NCBI RefSeq assembly: GCF_037911135.1
Contig: NZ_JBBLYU010000001.1
Coordinates: forward strand, 1,550,001-1,614,000
DNA from: Phaeobacter sp. A36a-5a
GTDB lineage: Bacteria > Pseudomonadota > Alphaproteobacteria > Rhodobacterales > Rhodobacteraceae
Length of the DNA stretch: 64,000 nucleotides
Direction of reading: 5' to 3'
Shown piece by piece: positions 1-8,633 of the stretch. Every line of letters begins with the position of its first letter. Positions within the stretch are counted from its first letter, which is position 1. The position numbers were made by a program, and so were the translations under genes. The notes under the pieces were generated by a model that worked only from the letters and a program-made list of their open reading frames with translations, did not search any database and was not told the origin of the DNA.

Positions 1-570
1 GACGGGCGGCGCGAACCCGGATACTGGCGCTCGTACCGCAGCCAGGCCTTCACCGTGCTGCTGGCAAGATTTGCCGACGGCGGCCAACGTCCCGGAAATG
101 TCACTTTCGCCATGTCGTCCCCCTTCGAGCATACGCCCTCGGCGATGCTCTGTCTGTGTCAAAATTATCGCTCGACACCCTCGGGGATGGCCCATTTGCG
201 GGGGAACACCGCCGCACTCAGTCGCGCGGTCCCGCCTCTTCGGCTCTGGTATTTTCGATCTCGTCTCTCCTGCCGAGATTGGCTTGTCCAGCCGCGTCTC
301 CCGACACCCGCAGCGCCGGTCGCTTTGCAAGATCGAAAGATCCCCATCCGGTAAGCCTACCACAGTTTCGATGCGGAAAGTAGCCGCGCGGCAGCACGCC
401 CCGTATCGCCGGACGACGGAATATTGCTGGACATCACGCGGCGGAGACCGCCAATCGCCCCAGCCCTGCCGCGGCCCAAAACCCTGCGCGATCGAGCTGT
501 CAAAAAAATGCAGCCGAGGGCATTTTTTCTCTGGACGCGCCAGAATGCACGCCATATATCAGCCCCACAT
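1..570. other. Gene-free stretch before tRNA-Asn
   Basis: No convincing gene is visible. A plus-strand frame is open from base 1 to a stop at 352-354, so it could be the tail of a gene starting outside the window, but its translation is rich in Arg, Ser, Pro and Cys and resembles no family I know. A weak inverted repeat with A and T tracts (503-511 pairing with 520-528) could be a bidirectional terminator. The rest shows nothing. Confidence 0.4.
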
Positions 571-645
571 TCCGGCGTAGCTCAGCGGTAGAGCAGTTGA
601 CTGTTAATCAATTGGTCGTAGGTTCGATCCCTACCGCCGGAGCCA
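571..645 (+). tRNA. tRNA-Asn (anticodon GTT)
   Basis: The sequence folds as a complete cloverleaf. The acceptor stem pairs 571-577 with 635-641, the anticodon loop reads CTGTTAA (anticodon GTT, Asn), and the T loop is a standard GGTTCGATCC. The CCA end is encoded at 643-645. A strong hairpin follows nine bases later. Confidence 0.96.
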
Positions 646-653
646 AAGTTTCC

Positions 654-687
654 AAGGGCTTAGCGTTCATTCGCTAAGCCCTTATTT
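654..687 (+). terminator. Probable terminator after tRNA-Asn
   Basis: A perfect 12-bp stem (654-665 with 672-683) with a 6-base loop is followed by a short T-rich run. Its place just after the tRNA fits transcription termination. Bases 688-871 beyond it carry no recognisable feature. Confidence 0.7.
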
Positions 688-871
688 GGTTGATGTCGGG
701 ATTTTTTACGGTGTCATCGCGTCGATATTTCGCGATAATGTCGGCCGCCCTGCGACGCCCGGCGCAGGTACAGTCCGGGCCGAGCGGGGCTCACCAATGT
801 CCGGGCCAAGGCGCTGCACTAGCGGCAGATGGATGGGTGATCGGACCGGTTTTTTCAGGTGCGCGCCGTAC

Positions 872-2125
872 TCAGGACATCAGCGGTTTCGACAATTGTT
901 TCAGCCCTGACACATGGCCCAACTGCAAGGCGCCCATGGGCAACAGACAGGCCTGAAGCGCGTGGTAGATATCCGGCTTGCCGGTAAAAATCGTCTGCGT
1001 CACCTGCCCCGCCTGGTCAATCTCGGGATACCAGCCACCGCGCTCTTCATCAATGAAATGGGCCTGTGCAAAGCTCCAGAGGCGGCGATACCACAGCTCG
1101 TCCTCGGCCCGGGCGTCCAGCCTGATCAAAGCGGCAACCGCGCCGATGGCCTCGGTTACCGGCCACCAGAAGCGGTTGGTCATCGCAACCTTACCCTCAA
1201 AGTCAAGCGTATAGGCAAACCCGCCATCCGGCAGCCAGGCGTCCGCCAGGGCCCGCTCGATCAGCTTCCGGGCGCGGCACGGAACGCCTGGATCCTGCCG
1301 TCCGGCCAGATCCCAGTGCTGCAACAGCAGCCGCCCCATCTCAAAGGAATGGCCCGGCGTGGTGCCCGCAGGCCGAAACATCGGATCACCGGCATAGGCG
1401 CGATCAATCTGCCACTCCTCGGTATAATGCTCTGGCAGTCTCCAGCCGTCCTGCCCGGCGATATCACCGACAAAAAAAGCCAGAATATGCCCCGCTCGCT
1501 CCAGGAACATCGACTCGCCGGTGGCTTCGTAGGCTGTCAGCAGCGCCTCGACCCCGTGCATATTGGCGTTCATGCCGCGATAGGATGAAAACGGCGTCCA
1601 GTCCCGGTTCCATTCATCAGCAAAGCGCTGCGCCTGCGGTTCCCAGAATCTGTGGTCCAGCACCTCGGCGACATCCGACAGCAACGCATCCGCACCTGGA
1701 TGCCCGGCCAGCTTGGCAGTTGAGGCCGCCAGCAGCACGAAGACATGCCCATAGGCCAGTTTGCGATCATCAGCGACCTTGTCGCCCTTCATCGCCCAAA
1801 GATACCCACCATGGACGCGATCGCGATGATGACCGTTGAGATAGGCGATGCCATGGTCAATGATCCGGTCAGCACCGGCATAGCCGCAGATATGCGCCAG
1901 CCCGTAGGAATGCACCATACGCGTGGTTGTGTGCAGCTCCTGTGTGTTGTCAGGCAATGGCTGACCGGCGGCATCAAGGATATGGAAGCCCGGTCCCTTG
2001 CCCAGACTCGCAGAAAAGAAACCCAGCTGCCGGCGAGCATCCGCTATCAGAAAAGCGCGGTGATCCGGGTCGTCCAGCCAGAAACAGGCTGCATCCAGCG
2101 CTCCGGCAGGGTTCGGCGTGACCAT
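872..2125 (-). CDS. AGE-family (N-acylglucosamine 2-epimerase / YihS-like) sugar isomerase
   Basis: A 417-residue cytosolic (alpha/alpha)6-barrel enzyme of the AGE superfamily, whose members interconvert aldoses and ketoses (mannose/fructose, sulfoquinovose/sulfofructose) or epimerise N-acylglucosamine. By pattern, Arg69, His190 (in MNANMH), His259 and Glu262 (PGHSFEM) and His388 (DIYHAL) match the catalytic Arg and His residues of YihS-type isomerases, which favours isomerisation over epimerisation. It is the last gene of the seven-gene sugar operon; AAGGAGA precedes the ATG, 24 bases after the ATPase stop. None of the sulfoquinovose-pathway partners (aldolase, kinase, sulfoquinovosidase) is nearby, so the substrate is unknown. 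Family call firm, substrate open. Confidence 0.85.
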   Translation of the reverse strand: MVTPNPAGALDAACFWLDDPDHRAFLIADARRQLGFFSASLGKGPGFHILDAAGQPLPDNTQELHTTTRMVHSYGLAHICGYAGADRIIDHGIAYLNGHHRDRVHGGYLWAMKGDKVADDRKLAYGHVFVLLAASTAKLAGHPGADALLSDVAEVLDHRFWEPQAQRFADEWNRDWTPFSSYRGMNANMHGVEALLTAYEATGESMFLERAGHILAFFVGDIAGQDGWRLPEHYTEEWQIDRAYAGDPMFRPAGTTPGHSFEMGRLLLQHWDLAGRQDPGVPCRARKLIERALADAWLPDGGFAYTLDFEGKVAMTNRFWWPVTEAIGAVAALIRLDARAEDELWYRRLWSFAQAHFIDEERGGWYPEIDQAGQVTQTIFTGKPDIYHALQACLLPMGALQLGHVSGLKQLSKPLMS

Positions 2126-2149
2126 GGCTACTCTCCTTTATGTCGCACG

Positions 2150-3217
2150 TCAGGCGGCGGGCCGGATGGCCCTGCCATTTGCGTTGAAGATATGAGCATT
2201 CTGCCGCTGCACCCGCAATCCCAGCCGATCCCCGTTTCGGACCGGGATATTGCCATGTTTGCGCACGAGAAGCGGGCCCAGCCCATCGACATTGGCATAG
2301 ATGTTTGTGTCCGATCCCAGACGTTCAACCACATCTGCAACCGCAGTCAGATCCCCCTCACCCGGTGCCACCACATCCAGATGCTCCGGTCGGATGCCAA
2401 GATCCACAGCTGCGGCGGTGTCGCGCAGATGATCCAGCGTCAGCATCATGCCATTGCGGGCCATCACCCCGCTATCGGCCCCGGATACCGGCAATATGTT
2501 CATCGTGGGAGAGCCGATGAACTGCGCCACGAACTTATTGGCGGGCCGCTCATAGAGATCGAGCGGCGAGCCGACCTGCTGAATATCGCCTCCATTCAAC
2601 ACCACAATGCGGTCCGCCAGCGTCAGCGCCTCGACCTGATCATGGGTCACATAGATCATCGTGGCGCCCAGTTGCTTGTGCAGCCGAGCAATCTCCAGCC
2701 GCATCTCCACACGCAGCGCCGCGTCCAGATTGGACAGCGGCTCATCAAACAGGAACGCGCGCGGATCGCGGATGATGGCGCGCCCCATAGCAACGCGCTG
2801 GCGCTGCCCGCCCGATAGCGCCTTGGGCAAGCGATCCACCAGTTTCGACAGGCCTAGGGTTTCGGCGGCCTTGGCGACGCGCGATCTGCGCTCCTCTGCC
2901 GGTTCCTTGCGGATCTCCATGGAAAACCCCATGTTCCGCGCCACATCCATATGCGGATAAAGCGCGTAGGACTGGAACACCATGGCAATGTCGCGATCCC
3001 GTGGCCGCACGTCATTCATGCGCTGCCCGTCGATCTCGAAATCGCCAGACGTGATCGGCTCCAGCCCTGCGATCATCCGCAGAAGGGTAGATTTGCCGCA
3101 GCCTGATGGCCCGACCAGAACGATGAATTCACCGTCCTGAATATCAAGATTGATATCGCGCAGCACCTCAACAGCGCCATAGCGTTTCGCAACATCTCTG
3201 AGTTCGATCCGTGCCAT
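2150..3217 (-). CDS. Sugar ABC transporter ATP-binding protein (UgpC/MalK type)
   Basis: A 355-residue ATPase that powers the neighbouring carbohydrate importer at the inner face of the membrane. Walker A is GPSGCGKS (36-43), the Q-loop is Gln82, the signature LSGGQ lies at 134-138, Walker B AFLFDE at 154-159 and the switch His at 192. The C-terminal 120 residues form the MalK/UgpC-type regulatory OB-fold region. Eleven bases separate it from the permease upstream. These ATPases can serve several CUT1 systems, so the ATPase says little about substrate. Confidence 0.95.
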   Translation of the reverse strand: MARIELRDVAKRYGAVEVLRDINLDIQDGEFIVLVGPSGCGKSTLLRMIAGLEPITSGDFEIDGQRMNDVRPRDRDIAMVFQSYALYPHMDVARNMGFSMEIRKEPAEERRSRVAKAAETLGLSKLVDRLPKALSGGQRQRVAMGRAIIRDPRAFLFDEPLSNLDAALRVEMRLEIARLHKQLGATMIYVTHDQVEALTLADRIVVLNGGDIQQVGSPLDLYERPANKFVAQFIGSPTMNILPVSGADSGVMARNGMMLTLDHLRDTAAAVDLGIRPEHLDVVAPGEGDLTAVADVVERLGSDTNIYANVDGLGPLLVRKHGNIPVRNGDRLGLRVQRQNAHIFNANGRAIRPAA

Positions 3218-3228
3218 GATCCGGCCCC

Positions 3229-4080
3229 CTATCCTTTGACCGCGCCGGACGTGAGGCCCTGCACCAGGTAGCGTTGTATGAAAATGAAGAACAGGCAGCT
3301 TGGCACCAGCGCCAGCACGCCAGCCGCCATCATCTGCCCCCAGTCCACCGAAAATTTCGACACGAAGGTCAGCAGCCCGACCGGGAAGGTCATCGCGTCA
3401 TTTTTGGAAATCAGCATCAGCGCAAACAGCAGCTCGGACCAGGCGGCGGTAAAGACAAAACCCAGCGTCGCCCCCAGCCCCGGCAGGGTCAGCGGAAACA
3501 CCACCGTGCGCAGCGCCTGAAACCGGGTGCAGCCATCCATCATCGCGGCCTCTTCCAGATCCTTTGGGATCCCGTCAAAGAAGGATTGCATGAGGAAGGT
3601 CGCAAATGGGATGTTGAAGGCGGTGTAGACCACGATCAGCGAGGTGAGCGAGTTCAGCAGGCCCAGATCAGCCACGATCTTGTAGATCGGCGCGATGATC
3701 ATCAGCAGCGGGAACATCTGGGTGATCAGCATCACGCCGATGATGATCCGCTTGCCCGCAAAGACAAATCGCGAGAAAGCATAGCCCGCCCCGGCCGCAA
3801 TCAGCGTGGTGAAGAACGCCGTGCCGAGCGAGACTGTCAGAGAGTTGCGGAAATAGGCCAGGAACTCGGTCTCAAACAGCACGGTGGCGAAATTCTCGAA
3901 CGTCACTGCACTGGGCAGCATCCGCGTGCCCTCGGAAAAGATCAGCGCATCGGGCGTAACGGCGATTTTCATCAGCCAGTAGAGCGGAAACAGCGCAAAG
4001 CCGAGATAGAATGCGATGGCGGCATATTTCCCAATCGCCAGCGCTGGATGACGTCTGGATGAACACGCGATATTAGCCAT
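3229..4080 (-). CDS. Sugar ABC transporter permease (MalG type)
   Basis: A 283-residue inner-membrane permease with about six transmembrane segments and the EAA loop (EEAAMMDG...) that docks with the ATPase. I chose the ATG at 4080, giving an MANIACSS start. A longer open frame to 4374 only overlaps the preceding permease and translates to non-membrane, His- and Cys-rich sequence. It forms the CUT1 permease pair with the gene at 4089-5039, and belongs to the sugar operon. Confidence 0.92.
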   Translation of the reverse strand: MANIACSSRRHPALAIGKYAAIAFYLGFALFPLYWLMKIAVTPDALIFSEGTRMLPSAVTFENFATVLFETEFLAYFRNSLTVSLGTAFFTTLIAAGAGYAFSRFVFAGKRIIIGVMLITQMFPLLMIIAPIYKIVADLGLLNSLTSLIVVYTAFNIPFATFLMQSFFDGIPKDLEEAAMMDGCTRFQALRTVVFPLTLPGLGATLGFVFTAAWSELLFALMLISKNDAMTFPVGLLTFVSKFSVDWGQMMAAGVLALVPSCLFFIFIQRYLVQGLTSGAVKG

Positions 4081-4088
4081 GGTGATCC

Positions 4089-5039
4089 TCAGATCTTGAC
4101 CAGCCGTCTGCGCATCCACAGCAGGATGACAGCATAGGCCAGAAGGATGATCAGCAACGCCACCGCAATGGTCGAGGCATAGCCGAAGTCCAGTTTGCGG
4201 AACGCGGTGGTAAAGATGTAGGTGGACAGGATCTGCGTTGAATTGGCCGGACCACCCCCGGTCATCACAAAGATCAGATCGGCAAAATTGGCGATCCAGA
4301 TGGTGCGCAGCATCACCGTGATAGCAATCATTGGCGCCAGGAACGGCAGGGTAATCTTGGTAAAGCTCTGCCACGCGCTGGCGCCGTCGATTTCGGCAGC
4401 CTCGTACAGCTCACCCGGAATGGACTGCAGCGCAGCCAGCAGCGTGATGGCGAAAAACGGCACACCAAACCAGATATTGGCGGTGATCGGCCCCCAGATC
4501 GCCAGATCAGGATCACCCAGGATATTGTAGGGCTCCGACAGCACCCCAAGCGCGGCCAGCCAGTGCGGGATCGGTCCGATCACCGGGTTGAACAGCCAGG
4601 CCCATGTCAGGGCTGACAGAAAGGTCGGCACCGCCCAGGGCAGAAACACCAGCGCCTGAAACAGCTTCTTGCCAAAGAACTGCGTGTTCAGCAGCATCGC
4701 CAGCCCCAGCCCGAGAAAGAACTGAAAGAAGATCGACCAGAACGTCCAGAAGAAGGTGTTCTCAAGCGCGATCCAGAATTTGCGATCCGTCCAGAGCTTT
4801 TGATAGTTTTCAAACCCGACCCAGCCAGTGTCGAAAGGATTCAGCAGTTCAATGGCCTGAAACGAGTAGGACACCCCAATCACCAGCGGCATCAGCATGA
4901 CGCTGCCGATCAACAGGATCATCGGCGACAGGTAGAGAAACGGCTCCACCATATAGTGCCAGTAGAGCGAGCGCCGTGCCCCGGTTCCCCCGGGCACGAC
5001 GTTTTTTTGGGCGCGCGCAATCACTGCTTTGCCTGCCAT
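4089..5039 (-). CDS. Sugar ABC transporter permease (MalF type)
   Basis: A 316-residue permease with a cytosolic N-terminus, six predicted membrane helices and an EAA loop (YEAAEIDGAS) near residue 215. The start is uncertain: MAGKAV at 5039 overlaps the binding-protein stop by 19 bases, while an in-frame start at 5072 adds 11 residues; neither has a clear ribosome binding site, which suggests translational coupling. It pairs with the MalG-type permease eight bases downstream. Confidence 0.9.
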   Translation of the reverse strand: MAGKAVIARAQKNVVPGGTGARRSLYWHYMVEPFLYLSPMILLIGSVMLMPLVIGVSYSFQAIELLNPFDTGWVGFENYQKLWTDRKFWIALENTFFWTFWSIFFQFFLGLGLAMLLNTQFFGKKLFQALVFLPWAVPTFLSALTWAWLFNPVIGPIPHWLAALGVLSEPYNILGDPDLAIWGPITANIWFGVPFFAITLLAALQSIPGELYEAAEIDGASAWQSFTKITLPFLAPMIAITVMLRTIWIANFADLIFVMTGGGPANSTQILSTYIFTTAFRKLDFGYASTIAVALLIILLAYAVILLWMRRRLVKI

Positions 5040-6277
5040 TTCGCATATTCGCCGGTCAGGAAATCCGCCCATTCATCGGCCAGATCCTGTGCGCTGCGCT
5101 GACCAAGAAGCGCTTCCTGGCTGGTTTCCAGAACCACGGTGCTTGCAAAATAGCCCCATTTCTCCAGAAAGGTCGGCATGGTGGTCGGCTCATACTGCTC
5201 ACCGTTCAACTCCTTGAACCAGCCTGCAAATTGCTCGGTCTGGAAATAGGGGTCCTGATCGGCGCCCTTATGGACCGGGATCACACCAACTCGCTTGGCC
5301 CAGGTGCCATTGGCCTCAGGTGCAGACAGCGCCGCCACCAGATCAAAGGCCTCGTCCTCATGCTTGGTCGCATTGAAGATCGACCAGCCTGCAAAACCGA
5401 TGGTCGGGAATGCCTTGCCGGAGGGGCCGACAGGCATCGGGATCACCGCAAAATCCTCGGCTGGCATCCGCTCCGAAATCGCGATCAGCGCGTCAGGATC
5501 CTGATCGAGGAAAGCGCAGGTGCCAGAATAGAAACCGGCGACGATCTCATTGAAGCCCCAGCTGACCGCATCCTTCGGGGCATAGCCCTTCTGGTAGAGA
5601 TCAAGCATGAACTGGATGCCCTCGACCGAGCCTGGCTCATTCATGCGGCTCTTGCCATCATCGGTGAAGAAGTCATTGGTGCCGTTCATCGCAGCCGCCA
5701 TCATCACCCAGCCGTTGGTGCCACCCGGACCACCGCGCAGGCAGTAGCCTGATTTGCCGTCCAGTTCCGATACCGCAGCCGATGCCGCCATGAAGTCTTC
5801 CATGGTTTCGGGCGGTTCGACACCGGCTTCGGCCAGCAGTTTCTTGTTGTAGAACATCGCGCGCAGGTAGAACCCGTAGGGGATCATGTAGAGATCACCC
5901 GCCTGGCTGCCCATTGCAATCGTCTTGTCTGTCAGCGTTGCGCCATGCTCCCAGTCGGCGACATGATCGGCGAGGCTTGCCAGCTGGCCGGAGCCTGCAT
6001 AAAGCGCCTGCCAGGTGTCGGGCATTTCGACAACATCGGGGATATCGCCGCCGGCAACCATGGTCGCCAGCTTCTCAAACGCCTGCCCCCACGGCAGGCT
6101 GATGATTTCGACGGAAACATCGGGATGGGCGGCCTCGTAGCCGTCAACGATGCTCTGCAGCACCTTGGTGCGTTCCGGGCTGGTGATCACCTCAACCAGC
6201 TTGAGCGTCGTCTCCGCGTAGGCGGCGCTGCCCATCAGCATGGCCGCCGTCGTGATCCCTGTCAGAATTTTTTTCAT
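5021..6277 (-). CDS. Sugar ABC transporter substrate-binding protein
   Basis: A 418-residue periplasmic binding protein of the extracellular solute-binding family 1 (MalE/UgpB/MsmE-like). The first 21 residues form a signal peptide ending in AYA. Typical features include the Pro-Trp-Gly-Gln segment (LPWGQAFEKL), a D-V-V-E-M-P hinge-side strand and several surface Trp residues suited to sugar stacking. GGAAGGAC precedes the ATG. It follows the PLP-enzyme gene by 41 bases with no terminator, so it is probably cotranscribed with it. Substrate unknown; a sugar or sugar conjugate is implied by the family. Confidence 0.93.
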   Translation of the reverse strand: MKKILTGITTAAMLMGSAAYAETTLKLVEVITSPERTKVLQSIVDGYEAAHPDVSVEIISLPWGQAFEKLATMVAGGDIPDVVEMPDTWQALYAGSGQLASLADHVADWEHGATLTDKTIAMGSQAGDLYMIPYGFYLRAMFYNKKLLAEAGVEPPETMEDFMAASAAVSELDGKSGYCLRGGPGGTNGWVMMAAAMNGTNDFFTDDGKSRMNEPGSVEGIQFMLDLYQKGYAPKDAVSWGFNEIVAGFYSGTCAFLDQDPDALIAISERMPAEDFAVIPMPVGPSGKAFPTIGFAGWSIFNATKHEDEAFDLVAALSAPEANGTWAKRVGVIPVHKGADQDPYFQTEQFAGWFKELNGEQYEPTTMPTFLEKWGYFASTVVLETSQEALLGQRSAQDLADEWADFLTGEYAKWQAKQ

Positions 6278-6318
6278 GTTGTCCTTCCCCTTGTCGTGTG
6301 ACGGTACACACGGCCCTG

Positions 6319-7473
6319 TCAGACCGTGCTAGTCGCGAGGGCGGATGTGATATCCGCCCACAGGTCCTCGGCCTCCTCCAGCCCGAGGTTCAGCCGAACG
6401 AGGTTCGGCGAAACTCCAAAACGTTGCATCGAGTTCTCTTCGCCGATCTGCGCAAGCCCGACGCGGGCCGGCAGGATCAGGCTTTCAAATCCACCCCAGC
6501 TGACGCCCAGCCGGAAATGGGTCAGCGCGTTGGCAAATGCCGGGATATCCACGCTGTCATCAAATTCGACCGACATCAGACCGGACCGCCCGGTGAGACC
6601 CGGCACGTCGTTTGGGCCCGGAGAATGCACCCGGCGCACCTGCGGCAAGGCCGAAAGACGGTCGATAAAGAGCGTCGCCGTGGCCTCGTGCTGGCGCATC
6701 CGCACCGCCAGCGTGCGCAGGCCTCGGGTCAGCAGAAACGCCTCGAACGGCGCCAGCTTGCCACCCAGCAACGGCAACGTGAGATCACGGATCCGGTCGA
6801 TATTCGCCTGCGAAGACACCACCACCCCCGCCACGGTATCGGAATGGCCGGAGATATATTTCGATGCTGAATGCAAAACGATATCAATGCCTTGGGTCAG
6901 GGGTTTTTGAAACACAGGGCTGGCCCAGGAATTGTCGATCATCGTCAGCACGCCATGCCGTTTTGCATGGGCTGCAACCTTCATGAGGTTCAGAGGCTGG
7001 AACACCACCGAGCTGGGGCTTTCCAGATAGGCCAGCCGCACGCCCTTGAGCAGGTCCGGCTCCTCTTCCAGCTGCCTCGGCGCGTAATAGTCGATTTCAA
7101 CCCCAAAGGGCCGCAACAGCCGTTCCATGAAACGATAGCTGTCGGGGTAGACATGTTCGACGCAGGCAATCCTGTCACCCGGTTTCACAAAGGCAAGAAG
7201 CGTCGAGGAAATCGCCGCCATCCCGGAGGCAAATCCGCAGGCCGCCTCGCCCTGCTCGGCCTTGGCCATCAACCCCTCAAAGGCCGCCACCGTCGGGTTC
7301 TGGACCCTTGTGTATATCGCCGTATCGCTGCGCCCGGCCATGCGATCTTCAAACGCTTCGTAGCTGTCAAAACTGAACAGCGATGTTTGTACTATCGGCG
7401 GGGTGATCGCGCCGTTGCGATCCTCCAGAACAGCCGCCATCAACGTGGCCAGGCCCAGGTCCTCAGTCATCAT
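6319..7473 (-). CDS. Cystathionine beta-lyase-like PLP enzyme (Cys/Met metabolism family)
   Basis: A 384-residue fold-type I PLP enzyme of the trans-sulfuration family. The PLP-binding Lys205 sits in SASKYISGHSD, Asp180 (MIDNSWAS) should hold the pyridine nitrogen, and WGGFES (326-331) resembles the WGGYES of MetC-type cystathionine beta-lyases. Such enzymes cleave C-S bonds of cystathionine or cysteine S-conjugates to pyruvate, ammonia and a thiol. It overlaps the GntR gene by 11 bases, so it is the first enzyme gene of the sugar operon. A sulfur-amino-acid lyase is unexpected beside a sugar importer and may indicate a thio-linked or amino-acid-linked substrate; this is inference. It could instead act as gamma-lyase or synthase. 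Confidence 0.85.
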   Translation of the reverse strand: MMTEDLGLATLMAAVLEDRNGAITPPIVQTSLFSFDSYEAFEDRMAGRSDTAIYTRVQNPTVAAFEGLMAKAEQGEAACGFASGMAAISSTLLAFVKPGDRIACVEHVYPDSYRFMERLLRPFGVEIDYYAPRQLEEEPDLLKGVRLAYLESPSSVVFQPLNLMKVAAHAKRHGVLTMIDNSWASPVFQKPLTQGIDIVLHSASKYISGHSDTVAGVVVSSQANIDRIRDLTLPLLGGKLAPFEAFLLTRGLRTLAVRMRQHEATATLFIDRLSALPQVRRVHSPGPNDVPGLTGRSGLMSVEFDDSVDIPAFANALTHFRLGVSWGGFESLILPARVGLAQIGEENSMQRFGVSPNLVRLNLGLEEAEDLWADITSALATSTV

Positions 7474-8209
7474 GTCCCTCCACCATCGCCTGCATCGACT
7501 CGCGGATCTCCGCTTCGACCATGTCGAGAATGCGCTCCATCACTTTCATCGCCTCCTCCTCATTGCCCGCGACCACCGCTTCGGCCAGCGGCAGGTGCAG
7601 CGGGATCGAGGATTCCCCCAGATGCGGCTTGCCGAATGGCGCCTCGTAGACCTCGTTGAATCCATGCTGGATCTGCTGGATCAGCTGACCGAACAACGGG
7701 TTGCCGCAGGCCTCCTGCAGGGCTTCGTGAAACCGGTAATCGGAGGCGCGCCAGTCCTCTCCGGCACCGTGAATCGCGATCAGCTCGGTCACGCGGCCCA
7801 TGATGATACGGGCGCTTTGCGGGGTGATGTTGCGGGTTGCCAGGCGGACGGTTTCCAGTTCCAGCGGGCGCCGAACCGCATGGGTTCGCATAAGGCTCTC
7901 GGCCTCCAGCTTGACCATCACCGGCAGATGGATGGCATTTGACACCACCTCCGTCGCCAGTCGCGTCCCGGCCTTCTTGTTGCGGGTCACGATGCCCATG
8001 TTCTGCCAGGCGGTCAGCGCCTCGCGCACCTTGGACCGGCCTACGCCCAGCTGACGGGCGATCTCCACTTCTGGCGGCAGGCGATCGCCCACACCCAGCC
8101 CGTCAGCCTCGATCATGCGGATCAGCGCTTCAAGGACATCCCGGCTAGTGCTGCGCGCCGGAAGCGGCGCCATGTGATGGGCTGTCTGGTTCGGATCACG
8201 CGCTGCCAT
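7463..8209 (-). CDS. GntR/FadR-family (FCD) transcriptional regulator
   Basis: A 248-residue repressor. The N-terminal winged helix (about residues 20-90, with the DRLPPEVEIARQLGVGRSKVREAL helix-turn-helix region) is followed by an all-helical FCD ligand domain (about 110-235) with Asp and His residues of the usual metal or ligand pocket. It leads the sugar operon and overlaps the PLP gene by 11 bases. Two palindromes of the FCD-family type (TGTC-N-GACA) lie 60-100 bases upstream over the likely promoter, so autoregulation and control of the whole operon are expected; the inducer is presumably the imported compound or an intermediate. Confidence 0.93.
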   Translation of the reverse strand: MAARDPNQTAHHMAPLPARSTSRDVLEALIRMIEADGLGVGDRLPPEVEIARQLGVGRSKVREALTAWQNMGIVTRNKKAGTRLATEVVSNAIHLPVMVKLEAESLMRTHAVRRPLELETVRLATRNITPQSARIIMGRVTELIAIHGAGEDWRASDYRFHEALQEACGNPLFGQLIQQIQHGFNEVYEAPFGKPHLGESSIPLHLPLAEAVVAGNEEEAMKVMERILDMVEAEIRESMQAMVEGHDD

Positions 8210-8267
8210 GCTGTGCCTTTCATGCGATCTGGCGCTGGCCAGACCCGGTTCCTGTCACAGCATGGCA

Positions 8268-8284
8268 ATAATGTCGGACATTAT
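8268..8284. promoter_or_regulatory. Putative GntR operator site 1
   Basis: A perfect palindrome, ATAATGTC-G-GACATTAT, centred on 8276. It matches the TGTC-N-GACA dyad typical of FCD-type GntR regulators and lies just inside the presumed transcription start of the gntR operon. Confidence 0.75.
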
Positions 8285-8289
8285 CAACA

Positions 8290-8306
8290 GTATTGTCGGA
8301 CATTAT
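8290..8306. promoter_or_regulatory. Putative GntR operator site 2, overlapping the -10 element
   Basis: A second copy of the dyad (GTATTGTC-G-GACATTAT, two mismatches in the left arm) is centred on 8298, exactly 22 bp from site 1, so both lie on one helix face. On the minus strand a TATAAT hexamer (8302-8307) overlaps it, with no strong -35, so binding here would block the operon promoter. Confidence 0.7.
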
Positions 8307-8633
8307 ATAAACGCGAATATTCAATGCGTTACAAAGACATGTTAAGGCACCACGCAGAGATCGGAGCCGGATCGGAACAGACGCTCTTGCAAATCAACCG
8401 GCCCCTGCTGACGTCGATTCGATCCATCTGCCGCGCCGAATACGGCCCGAATAAACCACCCGGGCACCTGCCGCACATCGGGCCAAAACCGCTTGCACCG
8501 GCATTGAGTTCCAATCACTCTGCGAAAATCCTGGCGAGGATTTGTCTGCGCCAAGCGGTCCCGTCAGATGTCCCAAGCCGATACGGGCCCGCCAGATTTG
8601 AGACCTCAGTTTCTACCGTAAAAAGGATTTCGC

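Larger units (their letters stand above)
8210..8633. other. Divergent intergenic region, gntR operon / MFS gene
   Basis: 424 bases between divergent genes. The gntR-proximal third holds the two operators and a minus-strand TATAAT. The remaining 300 bases toward the MFS gene are moderately AT-rich and show no palindrome or reading frame I can support. Confidence 0.5.

Noticed and set aside
571-645. Integrative element using tRNA-Asn as attachment site
   Set aside because: No repeat of the tRNA 3' end and no integrase are seen in the window.
872-6277. Sulfoquinovose catabolic operon
   Set aside because: The isomerase is YihS-like, but no sulfoquinovosidase, kinase, aldolase, transaldolase or monooxygenase is present, so the call cannot be made.
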